Shown here piece by piece: positions 13,262-26,178 of a stretch of DNA of 64,000 bases. The stretch comes from Coniella vitis. Its lineage: Eukaryota; Ascomycota; Sordariomycetes; Diaporthales; Schizoparmaceae. The translations under genes were made by a program, and so were the position numbers. Where the stretch lies: assembly GCA_011317545.1 (NCBI GenBank), contig WUJK01000012.1, positions 633,001 through 697,000 on the forward strand, in the 5' to 3' direction. The notes below the pieces were generated by a model. The model was not told the DNA's origin. It searched no databases and saw only the letters and a list, made by a program, of their open reading frames with translations. Each line of letters starts with the position of its first letter. Position 1 is the stretch's first letter.

Positions 13262-13347
13262 ACTTGCGAGGCGAACCGAGCCGAAGGAAAACTGCAAAGG
13301 CCAAGGCGCAACCTCAACTCGTGAGCAGCAGCAGCACGCGGCCCGAA

Positions 13348-13394
13348 TGAGTGAGTGAGTGAGTGAGTGACTGGCTGGCTGACTGACTGACTGG
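13348..13394. repeat. Compound tetranucleotide microsatellite
   Basis: Tandem TGAG units pass into GGCT and then GACT units without interruption. The tract sits about 215 bp upstream of the Dma1 start codon. CTG and GTT triplet runs follow at about 13480-13506 and 13566-13582. Confidence 0.88.
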
Positions 13395-15039
13395 GGCAGC
13401 AGCAGGTTGGGTTGTCTGGTTGGTTGGCTGGTCTTGGACTTGGAACTCGTTTAGCTGTCTGGTCAGGTGGATGGATGTGTTGTTTGTTGTTGTTGCTGCT
13501 GCTGCTTTTCGTTGCGTTTTAGGTGGGTTTGTTGGCAGGAATGAAGGCTTGTTGGCGGGTATGCGCTGCTGCTGCTGCTGCACTGTAAATACAGGCAGTA
13601 GTACAGTTGGCAGTAGGCAGATTGGCAGGTTGGCAGGGTTCGTGTCTCGGTGGGGGCCGCTGGGCTGGGCGAGTCTGGAACGGGGAATAGTGACTACCTA
13701 GGTATTGGTCGATCTGAAAGCAGGAGGATTGCCTCTGGTTTCCTCGCCAGACAATTCCACGGGGACGATGACTCGTCAACAACTTGGTTCTTAGTGCAAT
13801 GCCGCCGGCAGACGAGAAAGATCCAAAACCAGTAAAAAGCAAAATAAAATTATAAGTATAATCAGCAATGAGAGGCACCAGGAGGCGAGGAGAAAGGGGA
13901 GAAAGAGGAAGAAGGGGGTCACAGGAACAAAAGGAGGATGGACTGAGTGGTGGAGAAGTCGTCTTTTTTTGGGCGGCCAGGCCCGCAGCCCGCCTGCATG
14001 GTCCGGATTACAGAGGGCACTCTGGGCAGTCCACCCCTGGCAGCGGCAACGGCAGGGCCTCGCTTGGGTACCCGAACCCCCCATTTCCCTGCTAGCCCGC
14101 TACTACCATAGTAGCCCACCAGTGCCCTCTAGACCCAGCCAGGCAGCCCAGGCCAAGCTGCACCAGGACCAGCCTCTGCCCAACGACTGACAGAACCCTC
14201 CTGAAACAATAGGATAACTGCGCGAGCAGGAGGGCGTTGGGCACGTGGCCCCTCGACAAAGAGACAATGTCGCACGCGTGCTGCAGAAGACGCCTTGCAG
14301 CACTGCGCAGTCTGAGCGTGCGCACACACACGTACGAACAAACACTCTAACACATCCACTCAGTACAGGATTTTACAGAATGTGAGGTTTTTATGGAGTC
14401 CGAATACTAGGTGGGGGGATCGTGAATTGAGAAACAGAAACTGGAATGCGATGGCTGTTCACTTGTGGACCACCAGGCCCTATGGGCACTGCCGCTCGTA
14501 CTGTACATTAGCCTGAGTAGGTACCCTGTACAGGGTCTTGACACAGTGAGGCCTACTACCACTGTGATATACTGCAATTTTGCTCAATTAGAGCCGGTGC
14601 GTCGCCTGACAACCCCTGTAGATGTACACAGGGGCCTGCGTAGAGGACGGCCGTTAAAATGATGGGCTCAGGTCAATGCCCCAAAATCACAGCGCACGGA
14701 ATGTTGAGTTGACTATCAAGGAAATAGACAAATATGCTTGCGCAGCCACACATGACCCTCTGCATCTGTTTGTGTGCAGCGACTCGCGTAAGGAAAGAAC
14801 GCCTCAAGTCAAGTACCGACCGAGATGCGTGCCATGGCGCACAATGGTGACGCACTCCAGCGGAGCCCCACTTGGGGGCGTGCCTGCCTTTCCCAGAAGG
14901 TGGCCCTGGAACCTGGCACTGCACTGGACTTGTCGAAGTAGAAGGAGCCTGGAAGCCTTCTGGAGCATGTACTAGAGTACACGGCACAGGTAGTGCACCT
15001 ATGGATACATAGTAATCCCAGCCACAGACACACTTTACC

Positions 15040-15102
15040 TACTATGTACATACCTAGATACATCGTAGTAATTAGATTCACCACTTTACATAGTACATAG
15101 TA
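15040..15102. repeat. Cluster of GTACATAGTA-type palindromic motifs
   Basis: Contains TACTATGTAC at 15040-15049 and TACATAGTACATAGTA at 15087-15102. Both belong to a short motif family found in many gene-free parts of this window (see findings). Confidence 0.7.
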
Positions 15103-17266
15103 GTCTTCCACGCTTGACTTGCGTTTTGCGCTCGTCGGCCCGTGCAGAGGGGCCAAGACCTTGTCTTTTGTGTTCTCTGTGGCCTCCTCATCTCCACAGT
15201 TGAGCCTTTTTTAAAGCATTCATTTTGGTTTGACCAACACTGACAAGCCGTCATGCTGCCAGTCCGCCTGTCTCGACATCGCCGTGCGTGAGACGGGTCG
15301 AGGCTCGAGCAAGCCAAAGCTTGTTATCGTCTTCCACAGGCTGACGCAAAGAACCGTGGCACGCCCGTGCTGAATGTGCTGTCGGCAAAGCTTTGATGAG
15401 CCAAAACATCTGGCACCGTCTGGCGGACTGGACGACAGAACAACACAATAAAGAGAGCATCGAATCGAGATCCCATGCATGCCAATCTGACGCTGGCTCC
15501 ATTGACGTTTAGCTCGGCTGATACTGGGGGCCGGTGTGACCTACGCGAATATCAATCAAGGAGATCTTCCACTTCCTGAATCCCCATAACGGACTCCCGC
15601 CTGGTTGGACGCCATTGCTGACATGTCCGCGCCTCAGGTGCCGCCGATTGCGCACAAGGTTAACATCCAGAGTGTATTGGAATGACGGTCATAATTCGCT
15701 TTCTCAGCTCTGGTAATAGTCTGTCGAATGAGCAGTGTGACACCGCTTCGGGGCGACGAGGGACATTCGCAGACACAGCGCGCAGCGCTTGCCTGTCAGG
15801 AATGTCTTGATACTTATCGCGGCCCCGAAAAGTCCCAAAGTCGATAAAAGAAACCGAAAAAAGAGAAGGAGCCGGAGAGACAAATCTTCAAGCACTTTTC
15901 GGAAGCACTGTGCCCAAATGCTTCTTTGGTGGCAGCCGGAAGTGGGCCTGTAATTGTTGTTTGTAAACTGTTTATTTTCCTTTGTTTTTGTCTTTGCAAA
16001 TTCCCGGGCTCCCAGGGCTCTCGGGAATTGCACCTGTCAGCCTTGCCACGCAACACCGAACCACCGTACGTACTCCGGCACTTTGTGCATGCATGGGACA
16101 CTTGGCGTCACAACGCCTCGGTCACCCGTCTCGCGCACACAAACGTACAGCCAAAGCTAAGATAGTATTCTGGCAACCTGACAAATTCAGCCGTCAAAGA
16201 GTAGTCAGTGGAGCTTTCCGCGTCGCTACTATACTATATCGGCATCCAGATCGAACGCTTCTATAACAGAGATCGATTATTTGGTCAGCCACATGGCCGT
16301 CTGGGTCAAGAACTGCATCTGTGTGAGTGCCAAAGAGTTCGAGCAGAAGCAAATTCGTTGTGCTGGGATCCGGGAGGGCCGCGCTTGTCGGCTCGGCCGT
16401 CGATACCCATGTCTTGGCAGCCAAAAGACAACGAGGAGATGGGTTTTCTGTGCCTGGCTTCTAAGCAGATGACGCAAGATTGTTGTAAGGGCTTGTTAAA
16501 TAGTAGTCCCGCAGGCTGATCGATGGCGGCTTCGTTTAGCCAGATTGTCAGGATTATGTATGTTCAAGCCGTGGTGATGCTAGAGTACTGCAACACGTTT
16601 GTGACAGAGGATCGGAAGGCATCTGTTGCGCCAGACTCAGCGGGAATTGAGGTTGAAAAAAGTAGAATTGCAAGGCTTCGAGATGATGTCCCTCTTTTTC
16701 CTTGTACATATATGCTCACTCGCAAGTTCGGCCTCCACTCCTTGTTGTTGTTCTTCAACCCTGTTCAGCCAGACCGATGTCCTCATTATGATGAGTATGA
16801 AGTAGCCACTGATAGTTCAGAAACTTTGCTCTTTACCTTCCCGAGAAGCGGACCGCATCGGGTAGCATGACTGACCACACAAATAGTAGCGAAGCAACAA
16901 CCCAAAGCGCTAATCGGGACCGCCTTGATTGCTCCGCCTTAATTCCACTTCTATCCTCCATGGCCTAGTCAGCTGCTGGGACCTTGAAAGGCTCATCCAA
17001 CGTCAACATGGTGGCACACGAGACTAATGGCGCTTGTCGACAAACCTGCCAGGTCCGCCGGCTATGGCAATAAGGTCGTCGATGGAATCAACGAAACAAC
17101 TTGTGTTGCTACGTTCACTGATACCAGCTTGCCACGGCCCTTGCCAATAATAGATGATCCATATTATCGAAGCCAACGGCAGCGTAACCACAGAAAAGAA
17201 AAGAAAAAGAAAGGGAGAAGAAAGGGAGAAGAAACAGTGTGCTTAAAGTAAACAAACCACTTCTGC

Positions 17267-17766
17267 ATGACCGCGTATTGGCCCGTTACAAGAAACCACA
17301 TGGATCACCATACTGGTCTTCATGTCCTTAAACTCTCGTGGCAGTCACTCGCTGCTCTCTTAAACAGCAAAACCACATGGATAGACACCCATGCGGTCAT
17401 TAGAGAGTTTTCCCGAGGAGAAGAGGGAGTTATTTCGTCGTCATTTCGTGTTGGGCTGGCGCTTCTGTTTGTAAGTCGTTTTGATGCTGGAATTAATGTT
17501 GCTGTTGAAAGAAGAAGAAGGGGCCCATAACTGTCGGGGGGGAAGGTGTTTGGTTTCTGACTACGAGAAGGGAGCCCGGCTGTTATTTTGTCTTTGTACC
17601 TGGCGTCTATGATGGTGCGGATCAGTTTATTGAGCGGCCAATACCCATCAACGAGGCTGTTGGACTTGATGTTGCAGCTGTCCTCGATGGGGAAGAGAGA
17701 AGGGAGAAGGCAGGAGATAAAGTCTACAACGAGTTGAGAAGCATCGTGGGATTTGTGAGATTGTGA
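17267..17766 (+). pseudogene. Unrecognised coding-like fragment or gene relic
   Basis: I do not recognise this. The frame read from 17575 to the TGA at 17764-17766 has strongly coding-like composition: an aromatic/valine stretch (CYFVFVPGVYDGADQF), then ERPIPINEAVGLDVAAVLD, then a charged Lys/Glu/Arg segment. The upstream piece 17267-17470 starts with ATG and ends at a good donor (GTAAGT at 17471). A CTGAC branch-like site near 17557 and an AG at 17573-17574 would define an intron 17471-17574 that joins the two in phase, giving about 131 aa. The join is an inference. It could be a truncated relic at the border of the AT-rich block, a small orphan gene, or the 3' end of a decayed gene. Confidence 0.3.
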
Positions 17767-17769
17767 ATA

Positions 17770-19950
17770 TGGGCTAATTTGAGTGTATAATAACCTCAGA
17801 TATTGATGGCCGGCTGCGACTGACTTGCTTGGAAGAGGGGAAGTCGCCTTGACCTCGGGGGTTATATTGGAAGATTAATTACAGATCGTTCCTGTTTCAG
17901 AGCTTCGCCTTCAAATCATGGAATTATACAAGAGATTGCTTAGGTTTTGGTTAAATAATTGTACAATATACTGCCTTGCAGAACGTTACATCCATAGGGT
18001 ATTCGATTTGATTCGTCTGGTCTGTGTATTGAACCAGCTGCAAAATTTATGGATATATTGCTATCAAGGACGAAGGCTTTACGGAAATAAGGTAACGAGC
18101 AAATATCACGCAAATAAATATAAATACGTTCATCTTGCAAGACTGCATCGTCTGTAATCGGATAGACATGTACGTGAGTTGATTTGGATTTTGGTATGCA
18201 TTTCTAGATATTGACTCTCGGCTTCTTCATAGAGTGTCTTATTCATCAGTTGCTCCAACAATAAGGATAAGAGAAGAACAAACCAGACAGGAATCAGGAT
18301 GGTTAGATTTGTGAGTGTGAACGTATGAACTCTTTTGTTAAATATATCGTATGCCAGTACGCATTGCTCCCATATATATTGAACGACTTTCACGTCGGAA
18401 TTTCCCTTATTTAGTGACACCGGTTATGAATCCACACTTTTTATATTGTTATTGTATTATACCTCATTCTACCTCTTTGTCTGGTATCCGGTACTCACAC
18501 CTTTCATATATTATTGGCTATTTTTATATTTCAACTACAGCATAGTATCATCGACACTTTATATAACCATTATATTCAAATATATGGTCAGAATGTTCCT
18601 TCAATGGGTTCTTGAGCTGTTCTAATTTCCATCATTACTCTATATAATTAAAAAATAACCGTAGGAGTGATACCAAGGCAGCAGATAGGAAGATCAAACA
18701 GAATTCGATGTTCATAAAGTACCTGTATTTTCTGATCATAACACTCATTTGGATTCATATTTGTGCGTAAGTGGTAGTTTGCGTTCCTCTTAATGGGTTT
18801 CAAATGGCTAGCTTGCTTTTAAGTTATAGGACACGAGTTGATACTCTGGCAAGATACATGAATATAGCCATTGTTATACAACTAATTGTCAATCTGAAGC
18901 TGTTCTATAGCCAGCTTAGTGCTAGACGTTTCAATGCAGCTAGGCATCCAGACAGGAAGTTCTGTGCTGCAGACATTAGTATTCAAGCATTAGAGGCTAC
19001 TTGTGTACAGGTTATGGGGTGGTAGTCAATTTCATAGATCATTTATACTAAACACAGCAATCAAAAGAACCGGAAATGCTCAAGTCTATTGAGGGAATAC
19101 AGTTTACTCAGGGTTACAGACCTTGAAAAATCCATGAAAATCCAAAATCCCGAGCCTTGTCCTCTCAGCTCCCAAGCTATGAAGGAGAAAAATACGTCCC
19201 ATATTTTGTCCCTGGTGCAATTTCTCACATCTATCATTCAAATCCTCGGACGAAATCTTGACAATTTGCAGTCATGTGATTTGAAAAGTCGACGTTTGGA
19301 TTGTGTGTGAATAATGTGAAACACATATGGATAAAACCTGACCTTGCGGAATGTTCACCAGCATAATTTGGGCGAATACAAAGCCAGGCCGGCAGCGTGG
19401 ATAACTGTTGCAGGCCGTTTTTCCCAAGAGGAAATGCCAAGTGGTAGCCTTGCGCAGAAGGCTGAGAGCCTTGTCTCAATAAGTGGAGCACAAACACACA
19501 CAGCCTTGTAAGCAAACTCATTCAAAGTGTCCAGCGGAGAAAGACTCCATGTGGACTGCGCTGAAAAATGGCACTTTAGCCATTGAAACGACACAAGCTG
19601 GATTGATATAAAACGGAGAAAAGGCTTGCACAATTCTCCAACTTTGCTCTCACGCCGCGATGGTCAACTGGCGTATATTCTAAAAGCGAGCGGGAACCTG
19701 TCCTTGTTGGGAGGCTTGTTGGGGGTGGGCACGTACAGGCCGTGGTGATACATAGTACTCGCATAGGTCAGATCATCGTTCAGCTGACATGGAAATGCAG
19801 TATAACATTGCTTGGAACATGAGTCATTGCATAAAGAAAAAGAAGATGGGATGAAGACTATGATGCGGACCAGGAACTCTGAGAGATATACCAGGATGAT
19901 GCTCAGCACGAGGAGCTAGGCGGATCTTGAAAGTCTAAAAGAGTCGACTG
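17770..19950. other. AT-rich block
   Basis: Conspicuously AT-rich sequence with many TATA and TATTA runs and no long reading frames, unlike the neighbouring genes. It is typical of RIP-mutated or decayed transposon sequence in filamentous ascomycetes, but no terminal repeats or transposase remnants were recognised, so the origin is inferred only. Confidence 0.5.
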
Positions 19951-21041
19951 GGCAATATATAATATATACGTGGTATGAATGTATGGCAAAATATTCCAAG
20001 AGCACGTTTCCAAATCAGAGCCCCCTACCCTCCCGCTTCCTGTACTACATCACAGCTCTGTAGGCATTGTCGGTTTTAAGGAGCATACAAGTCCAGTAAA
20101 CGCCGCGCAGAGCCAAATTGTCTAAAGGCCGAAACCAGTCGAGTTATCGTGGTGATTGCATCAGACAGTAGGTAGTCTGGACAACTCATGACTACGCATG
20201 ACTACGCACGCTGTACAATAGCTACGACTTCCCGTGTCATGTTGCTACGCATAGCGTTGTGCCAGCTGGCTAGGTGCCGTTCTGCGGGTGTTAGTAGTCT
20301 CTCCCGGGCTTAACGGCCGCAAGCAGACAGCAGCAACAAGAGGAAGGAAGGACTGTCGTATTATTAATTAGCCAGCCATGCATGGCGTCAAGCGTAGAAG
20401 AGATTGGGCAGAGCAGAGCTAAGCAAGTACCTAGGTACCTCCCCCAGCGCCGAGAGGACGTACGTAGTCCAAGAAATCCTTGGCGGATCTAATAAAATCA
20501 TGGCTTTCTTCACATTGGATCCCGCAAACAGCACCAACCCCCGGCAACAAACATGCCGGCGTGAGTCAAAGAGCCCATCAAAAAGACAAGACTGAGCGGC
20601 GAGGCGCTATGTGTGCTTTTCGTGGTCCACTCTTCACCGCTCCACAGGCTTGCTTCCTGTTTGGTGCAAGGCAGGAAAGGAGGGGAGGGTGCGTTTGATT
20701 GCCTTTCCCGCTCGCCTGGCTTTGGTGCCAATGCCGTGGTGCGTGGCTTGTGGTAATGGCACAAGAATAAAAAGCTGACGCAGGTGTCGATCGCTTCTAG
20801 ATGATTGGGTCCCGTATCTGGTAGCCTCAGTCTCTGCTCCATTGTCCTGCCGCCCGTTAAAGTCCGATGGGCAGGAATTATGGACAGATCCGAGACCAGG
20901 GGTATGTTGAAGGGAAAGTTTGGGCTCTCCCTGAAAGGGTCTTACAGTAGCAGCAATGTCTTTGCTCCTTTGGCTGTCATTCTTTGATTTGTAATGCCCA
21001 ATTCCTTATCTGAAGCATGATGGACCCTCGCACAAGTCACT

Positions 21042-21048
21042 TATAAAG
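21042..21048 (+). promoter_or_regulatory. TATA box of the PDR transporter gene
   Basis: TATAAAG lies 150 bp upstream of the ATG at 21192. No palindromic pleiotropic drug response element of the TCCGCGGA type is seen nearby. Confidence 0.45.
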
Positions 21049-21191
21049 TTCCGTCGCTGCCGTCCCATTTGCATTCTCATGGTGTTGACGTTGTCGTCGT
21101 CGTTGCTGTTGCTGAGCCCTTTAATCTATGCCCTCGTCCGTCTCCATATTCAGCCTCGCGGGAATTCCAAGAGTCCATAGCAGCGCCCATC

Positions 21192-24100
21192 ATGTGGGGG
21201 GGCTCGACGGTAGATGATTCACAACTCACCCGAACCGACAGCTACCAGAGAAACCAATGGCATAACCCCGACGAGCCTACCATAGGCGAAAGCCAAAGGT
21301 CACCAATCCCAGAGACCGACGATGACGGCGACTCGGGAGGTCCGTCCGGAACCTGGGGCGAGCGGGATGCTGGGTTGCCTGGCGAGAGAGTCACGCCAGA
21401 AGAGCTCAACGAGCTGCGGCGCGAACTCACATTGCTCTCGCAAACCAAGTCAAGGGATGGCGCGGCCTTGGAGCAGTCGGCAAGTCGAGCTACCACGTCG
21501 AGAACGCATCGTAGGGCTCTGTCCCACGCCACAAGCCACGACGTCGAATCGCAGGCTGCCGAGGCAGACGCAGCGGAGGGGACAGGTGCAGAAGACGATT
21601 TTGCACTTGATCAGTTCCTCCGGGAAGGCCACTTTGAGAAGCGTACCCAAGGAGAGTCTGCCAAGAAAGTTGGCGTTGTCTTCAAGAACCTCACCGTCGA
21701 GGGAGTAGGTGAGACTGTTCAATTCGTCAAGACGTTACCAGACGCTGTGATTGGAAGCCTTGGGCCCGACCTCTACCGCTTTCTGTCGAGGTTTATACCA
21801 TTCCTCAGAGCTGGCAATGGCAAGCGGCGGACACTCATCCACGACTTCAGCGGTATCGTCCATGATGGAGAGATGATGCTCGTCCTAGGTCGTCCAGGCT
21901 CGGGCTGCTCCACATTTCTCAAGGCGATTGCCAACGAAAGGAAAACATATGCGTCGGTGAAGGGAGAAGTAACATATGGCGGTATCCCGGCGGCCAAGCA
22001 GAAGAAAATATATCGTGGCGAGGTCAATTACAACCCAGAGGATGATGTACATTTCGCCAACCTCAGCGTGTGGCAGACCTTCACCTTTGCCTTGGCAACC
22101 AAGACCAAGAAGCAGGGAATGAGCGAGATTCCAGTCATTGCCAATGCGCTGATGAAGATGTTTGGAATCTCCCACACCAAGCACACCCTGGTGGGTGACG
22201 AGTACACGCGCGGGGTGTCTGGTGGTGAGAGAAAACGTGTCTCTATTGCAGAAACGCTCGCATCCAAAGCAACAGTTGTATGTTGGGACAACTCTACTCG
22301 TGGTCTGGACGCCTCGACAGCCCTTGACTACGCGAGATCTCTGCGTATCATGACAGACATCAGCAAGCGAACAACACTCGTGACGCTCTACCAGGCAGGC
22401 GAGGGCATATTCGAACTCATGGACAAGGTGCTGGTCATCGATAGTGGGAGATGCATCTACCAAGGACCAGCCAACGAGGCTCGACAATACTTTGTAAGCC
22501 CTGCTGTCTTCCTTGTACTGTCCCTTTTGATTGCCCGACCACAGACTGACACAGACTAGATCGACCTTGGATTCAAAGCCCCTGACCGTCAGACAACCGC
22601 CGACTTCTTGACTGCGGTGACAGATCCAAAGGAGAGAAAGTTCAGACCCGGTTGCGAAGCGAGTACCCCCAAGACACCCTCGCAACTGGAGCAGGCATAC
22701 CGAAAATCTCGATTCTATACTTATGTCCAGGAGGACATCCAGAGATACGAGGCTAATTTGCACGAGACGGAACACAGAGATGCTAAAGAGTTTGAGTCTG
22801 CTGTGCGAGAAGGCAAGTCCAAGACGGTGCCGAAGAAGTCGCCGTACACCGTCAACTTCATCCGCCAGGTCCAAGCGTGTGTGAAAAGAGAGTTCTGGTT
22901 GCTTATGGGAGACCGGACAGCGCTATACACCAAGATATCCACGTCAGTCTACCCTAACGCGTCCTTGCGCCATCTTATGCAACCATTGCTAGCCCTGCTA
23001 ATCAGTTCAACGTTCAGAATCGTGTGCAACGCTCTCATCGTGGGCTCCCTCTTTTATGGCCAGTCGCTCAACACAGAAGGCGCATTCACTCGAGGAGGCA
23101 CCGTGTTCTTCTCCATCTTGTTCCTTGGCTGGCTGCAGCTGAGTGAATTGATGAAAGCAGTTAGTGGTCGATCCATCGTCGCAAGACACCGGGAGTACGC
23201 TTTCTATCGACCGAGTGCTGTGACCGTCGCCCGTATCATCACGGATTTCCCGGTCATCCTCATTCAGGTTTGCATCTTCTGTATCATCATGTACTTCATG
23301 TCGAGCTTAGACGTGGTTGCTTCCAAGTTCTGGATCTACCTTCTCTTTGTCTACACAATGACCATGTGTTTGACGGCAATCTATCGAATGCTGGCGGCTG
23401 TCTCGCCGACAATTGATGATGCAGTCCGGTTCTCAGGTATCTCGCTCAATCTGCTCATCATCTTTACCGGCTATGTCATACCCAAGACGCAATTGCTGTC
23501 TGACTACATCTGGTTCGGCTGGATCTATTACATCAACCCAATCGCATACGCTTTCGAAGGCGTCATCACGAATGAATTTGCCGGCCGCAATATGGCTTGT
23601 GCGTCGTCCATGCTCGTGCCACAAGGGCCTGGGATCGACCCAAACTACCAAGGCTGCGCCCTTGCAGGTGCAGCTGTAAATGCCAAGTCCGTCAGTGGTC
23701 CTGCTTACCTTGAGGCACAGTTCAGCTATACTCGAAGTCATCTGTGGAGGAATTTTGGCGTGGTCATTGCATGGACTGTCCTCTACATTCTCATCACTAT
23801 TGCTGCTGTTGAGGCATTCAATTTCGCTCGAGGCGGCGGAGGAGCTCTCGTCTTCAAAAAGACCAAGAAAGCAAAGAGCACTGTGAAGGGTACATTATCT
23901 CCGGATGATGTGGAAAAAGCGAACCCAAGCGGTGCGGCCTCTCCCAGCGAGACATCAAGCGGCACCGCCGGGACAAAAAGCCCGGGCCGGGCTGCCAACG
24001 GAGAGGCTGATGGTCTGGAACGAATTACCAAGAGTGAGAGCATCTTTACCTGGCAGAATGTTGAATACACCGTACCATACCAAGGAGGAGAACGGAAACT

Positions 24101-26178
24101 ATTGAACGGGGTCAGCGGATACGCCAAACCCGGCGTCATGGTTGCTTTGATGGGTGCTTCGGGTGCTGGTAAGACGACCTTGCTCAACACTCTTGCTCAA
24201 CGACAACGGGTCGGTGTTATTTCTGGAGAAATGAAAGTCGATGGCAGAGACCTTGGCCTTGAGTTTCAGCGCGGAACGGGCTTTTGTGAGCAGATGGATT
24301 TGCACGACGCCACTGCCACCATCAAAGAGGCTCTTGACTTCTCTGCACTCCTCCGCCAAGACCGCACTGTACCTCGTGAAGAGAAACTTGCATATGTCGA
24401 CAAGGTTATAGACTTGTTGGAGTTGGGAGAGCTGCAAGATGCTCTCATCTCAAGCCTGGGTGTCGAGCAACGCAAACGCTTGACAATCGGCGTTGAACTC
24501 GCTGCGAAACCGCAGCTGCTTCTCTTCTTGGATGAACCAACTTCTGGTTTGGATAGCCAGAGCGCCTGGAGTATCGTAAGCTTCTTGAAAAAGCTCTCGC
24601 GAGCGGGACAGGCTATTGTTTGTACCATTCATCAGCCGTCATCCGAGATCATCCAGGTGAGTCGCAAGTTTTCAACGGATCCAACGGCTACAGTCCTTTT
24701 GCCCAACCCAACAATTTCTTGATAAAACTGTGCTCGTCACTGACATATTCTCAGCAATTTGACATGATCCTTGCTCTCAACCCCGGCGGTAATACCTTTT
24801 ACTTTGGCCCTGTCGGCGAAAATGGAAGTGCAGTCATCAAGTACTTTGCCGATCGAGGCATCCAGTGTCCACCAAGCAAGAATGTGGCCGAGTTCATCCT
24901 TGAAACTGCTGCCAAAAAGCCCCGAGGCAAAGATGGCAAGCGGGTTGACTGGAACGAGGAATGGCGTAACAGCCCAGAGGCCGAGGACGTTGAAGACCAG
25001 ATCAATGGGCTCAAGCTGTCACGCAGTAGATCTGCTACGGCGCCCAAGAAGCCGCAGGATGAGACAGAGTTCGCTGCGCCCGTGTGGACACAGACCTATG
25101 AGCTCACAAAGAGGCTGTTTCGGCAGTACTGGCGCGACCCATCCTATTTATACGGCAAGCTGTTTGTGTCATTCGTCATCGGTATCTTCAACGGCTTCAC
25201 CTTCTGGCAGCTGGGAAACACGACCCAGGATATGCAAAACCGCATGTTCACCAGCTTTCTCATCATCATGCTACCACCAACGATTGTGAATGGTGTCCTC
25301 CCAAAGTTCTTCTCCAATATGGCACTGTAAGTCGAGCCACGGCTCTCGCCACGCCCCACGATTTTTGGTGGAGTTTCCTCGACTAATGCATCGTTTGCAG
25401 CTGGCAAGCCCGCGAGTTCCCGTCCCGAATCTATGGCTGGGTGGCATTCACTACGGCACAAGTTGTGGCCGAGATACCCATGGCTGTGGTCGGTGCTGTG
25501 GTATACTATTTGCTTTGGTACTTTCCCACCGGTTTGCCAACCGATAGCAGCACAGCCGGCTATGTCTTTTTGATGACCCTCCTGTTCTACTTCTTTGTCA
25601 ACAGCTGGGGCCAGTGGATTTGCGCCTTTGCTCCAAGCTTTACCGTCATCTCGAATGTGCTGCCCTTCTTCTTTGTCATGTTCTCACTGATGAACGGTGT
25701 CATCCGCCCCTTTGCGCAGCTGCCTGTCTTTTGGAAATACTGGATGTACTACCTCAACCCTTCGACATACTGGATTGGGGGCGTTCTATCCGCCACGTTG
25801 ACCGGAATCCCTGTTGAGTGCACGGCAGAAGAGACTGGCCACTTCGACCCACCGCCAGGCCAAACTTGTGACAACTATGCGGGCTCCTTTGCACAGGGAG
25901 CCGGCGGGTATCTTGTCAATCCGACAGCGACGGCAGATTGTCAATACTGCCAGTACTCGGTCGGCGACCAATACTTGGCGACGCTGAATATCTCTGCGAG
26001 CGACAAGTGGCGCAATTTTGGCATCTTCTTTGCCTTCTGCATTAGCAATTGGGCTTTGGTGTATTTTTTCATCTACACGGTCAGAATTCGCGGCTGGAGC
26101 TTTGGGTTTGGCCTGTTGTTCAGTGGAATTTCAAAGGTCATTGACATGATCAAAAGTATTGGAAGGAAGAAGAAATAG
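21192..26178 (+). CDS. PDR-type (ABCG) ABC multidrug transporter
   Basis: Full-size plasma-membrane efflux pump of the pleiotropic drug resistance subfamily, in the order NBD1-TMD1-NBD2-TMD2. Model: join(21192..22493,22560..22942,23018..24656,24755..25326,25401..26178), 1557 aa, normal for the family. NBD1 has the degenerate PDR Walker A GRPGSGCST (from residue 233, Cys replacing the usual Lys), signature VSGGERKRVS and the altered Walker B end CWDNSTRGLD. NBD2 has a canonical Walker A GASGAGKTT (from about 941), a degenerate signature LGVEQRKRLTIG and Walker B LLLFLDEPTSGLD. These complementary defects are the rule in this subfamily. TMD2 has an extracellular loop with four cysteines in the GHFDPPPGQTCDNYAG to QYCQYS region. 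Introns: 22494-22559, 22943-23017, 24657-24754, 25327-25400. The second is 75 nt with no in-frame stop; its removal restores YTKISTIVCNALIVGSLFYG. The open frame extends upstream to a TTG; the first in-frame ATG (21192) is taken as the start. Substrates cannot be read from sequence. Confidence 0.95.

Larger units (their letters stand above)
13134..21191. other. 8-kb gene-poor region between the Dma1 and PDR genes
   Basis: No intact gene could be supported. From 13134 to 13600 the Dma1 upstream region is full of short tandem repeats. From 13.9 to 17 kb the sequence is mixed, with many short chance frames and a GTACATAGTA-type cluster at 15040-15102. A coding-like fragment lies at 17267-17766. 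From about 17.77 to 19.95 kb the sequence is visibly AT-rich. From 20.4 to 21.19 kb is the PDR promoter side, with a TATAAAG box at 21042-21048. A small or fast-evolving gene could have been missed. Confidence 0.55.

Noticed and set aside
13348..13394. Regular short repeats that could be mistaken for a CRISPR-like array
   Set aside because: They are contiguous tetranucleotide units without spacers, and the genome is fungal.
16523..16870. A 115-aa plus-strand frame with an ATG
   Set aside because: No recognisable domain, composition not clearly coding, and no supporting splice or promoter signals; likely a chance frame.
20400..21191. Search for a pleiotropic drug response element upstream of the PDR pump
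   Set aside because: No TCCGCGGA-type palindrome was found, so no such site is claimed.
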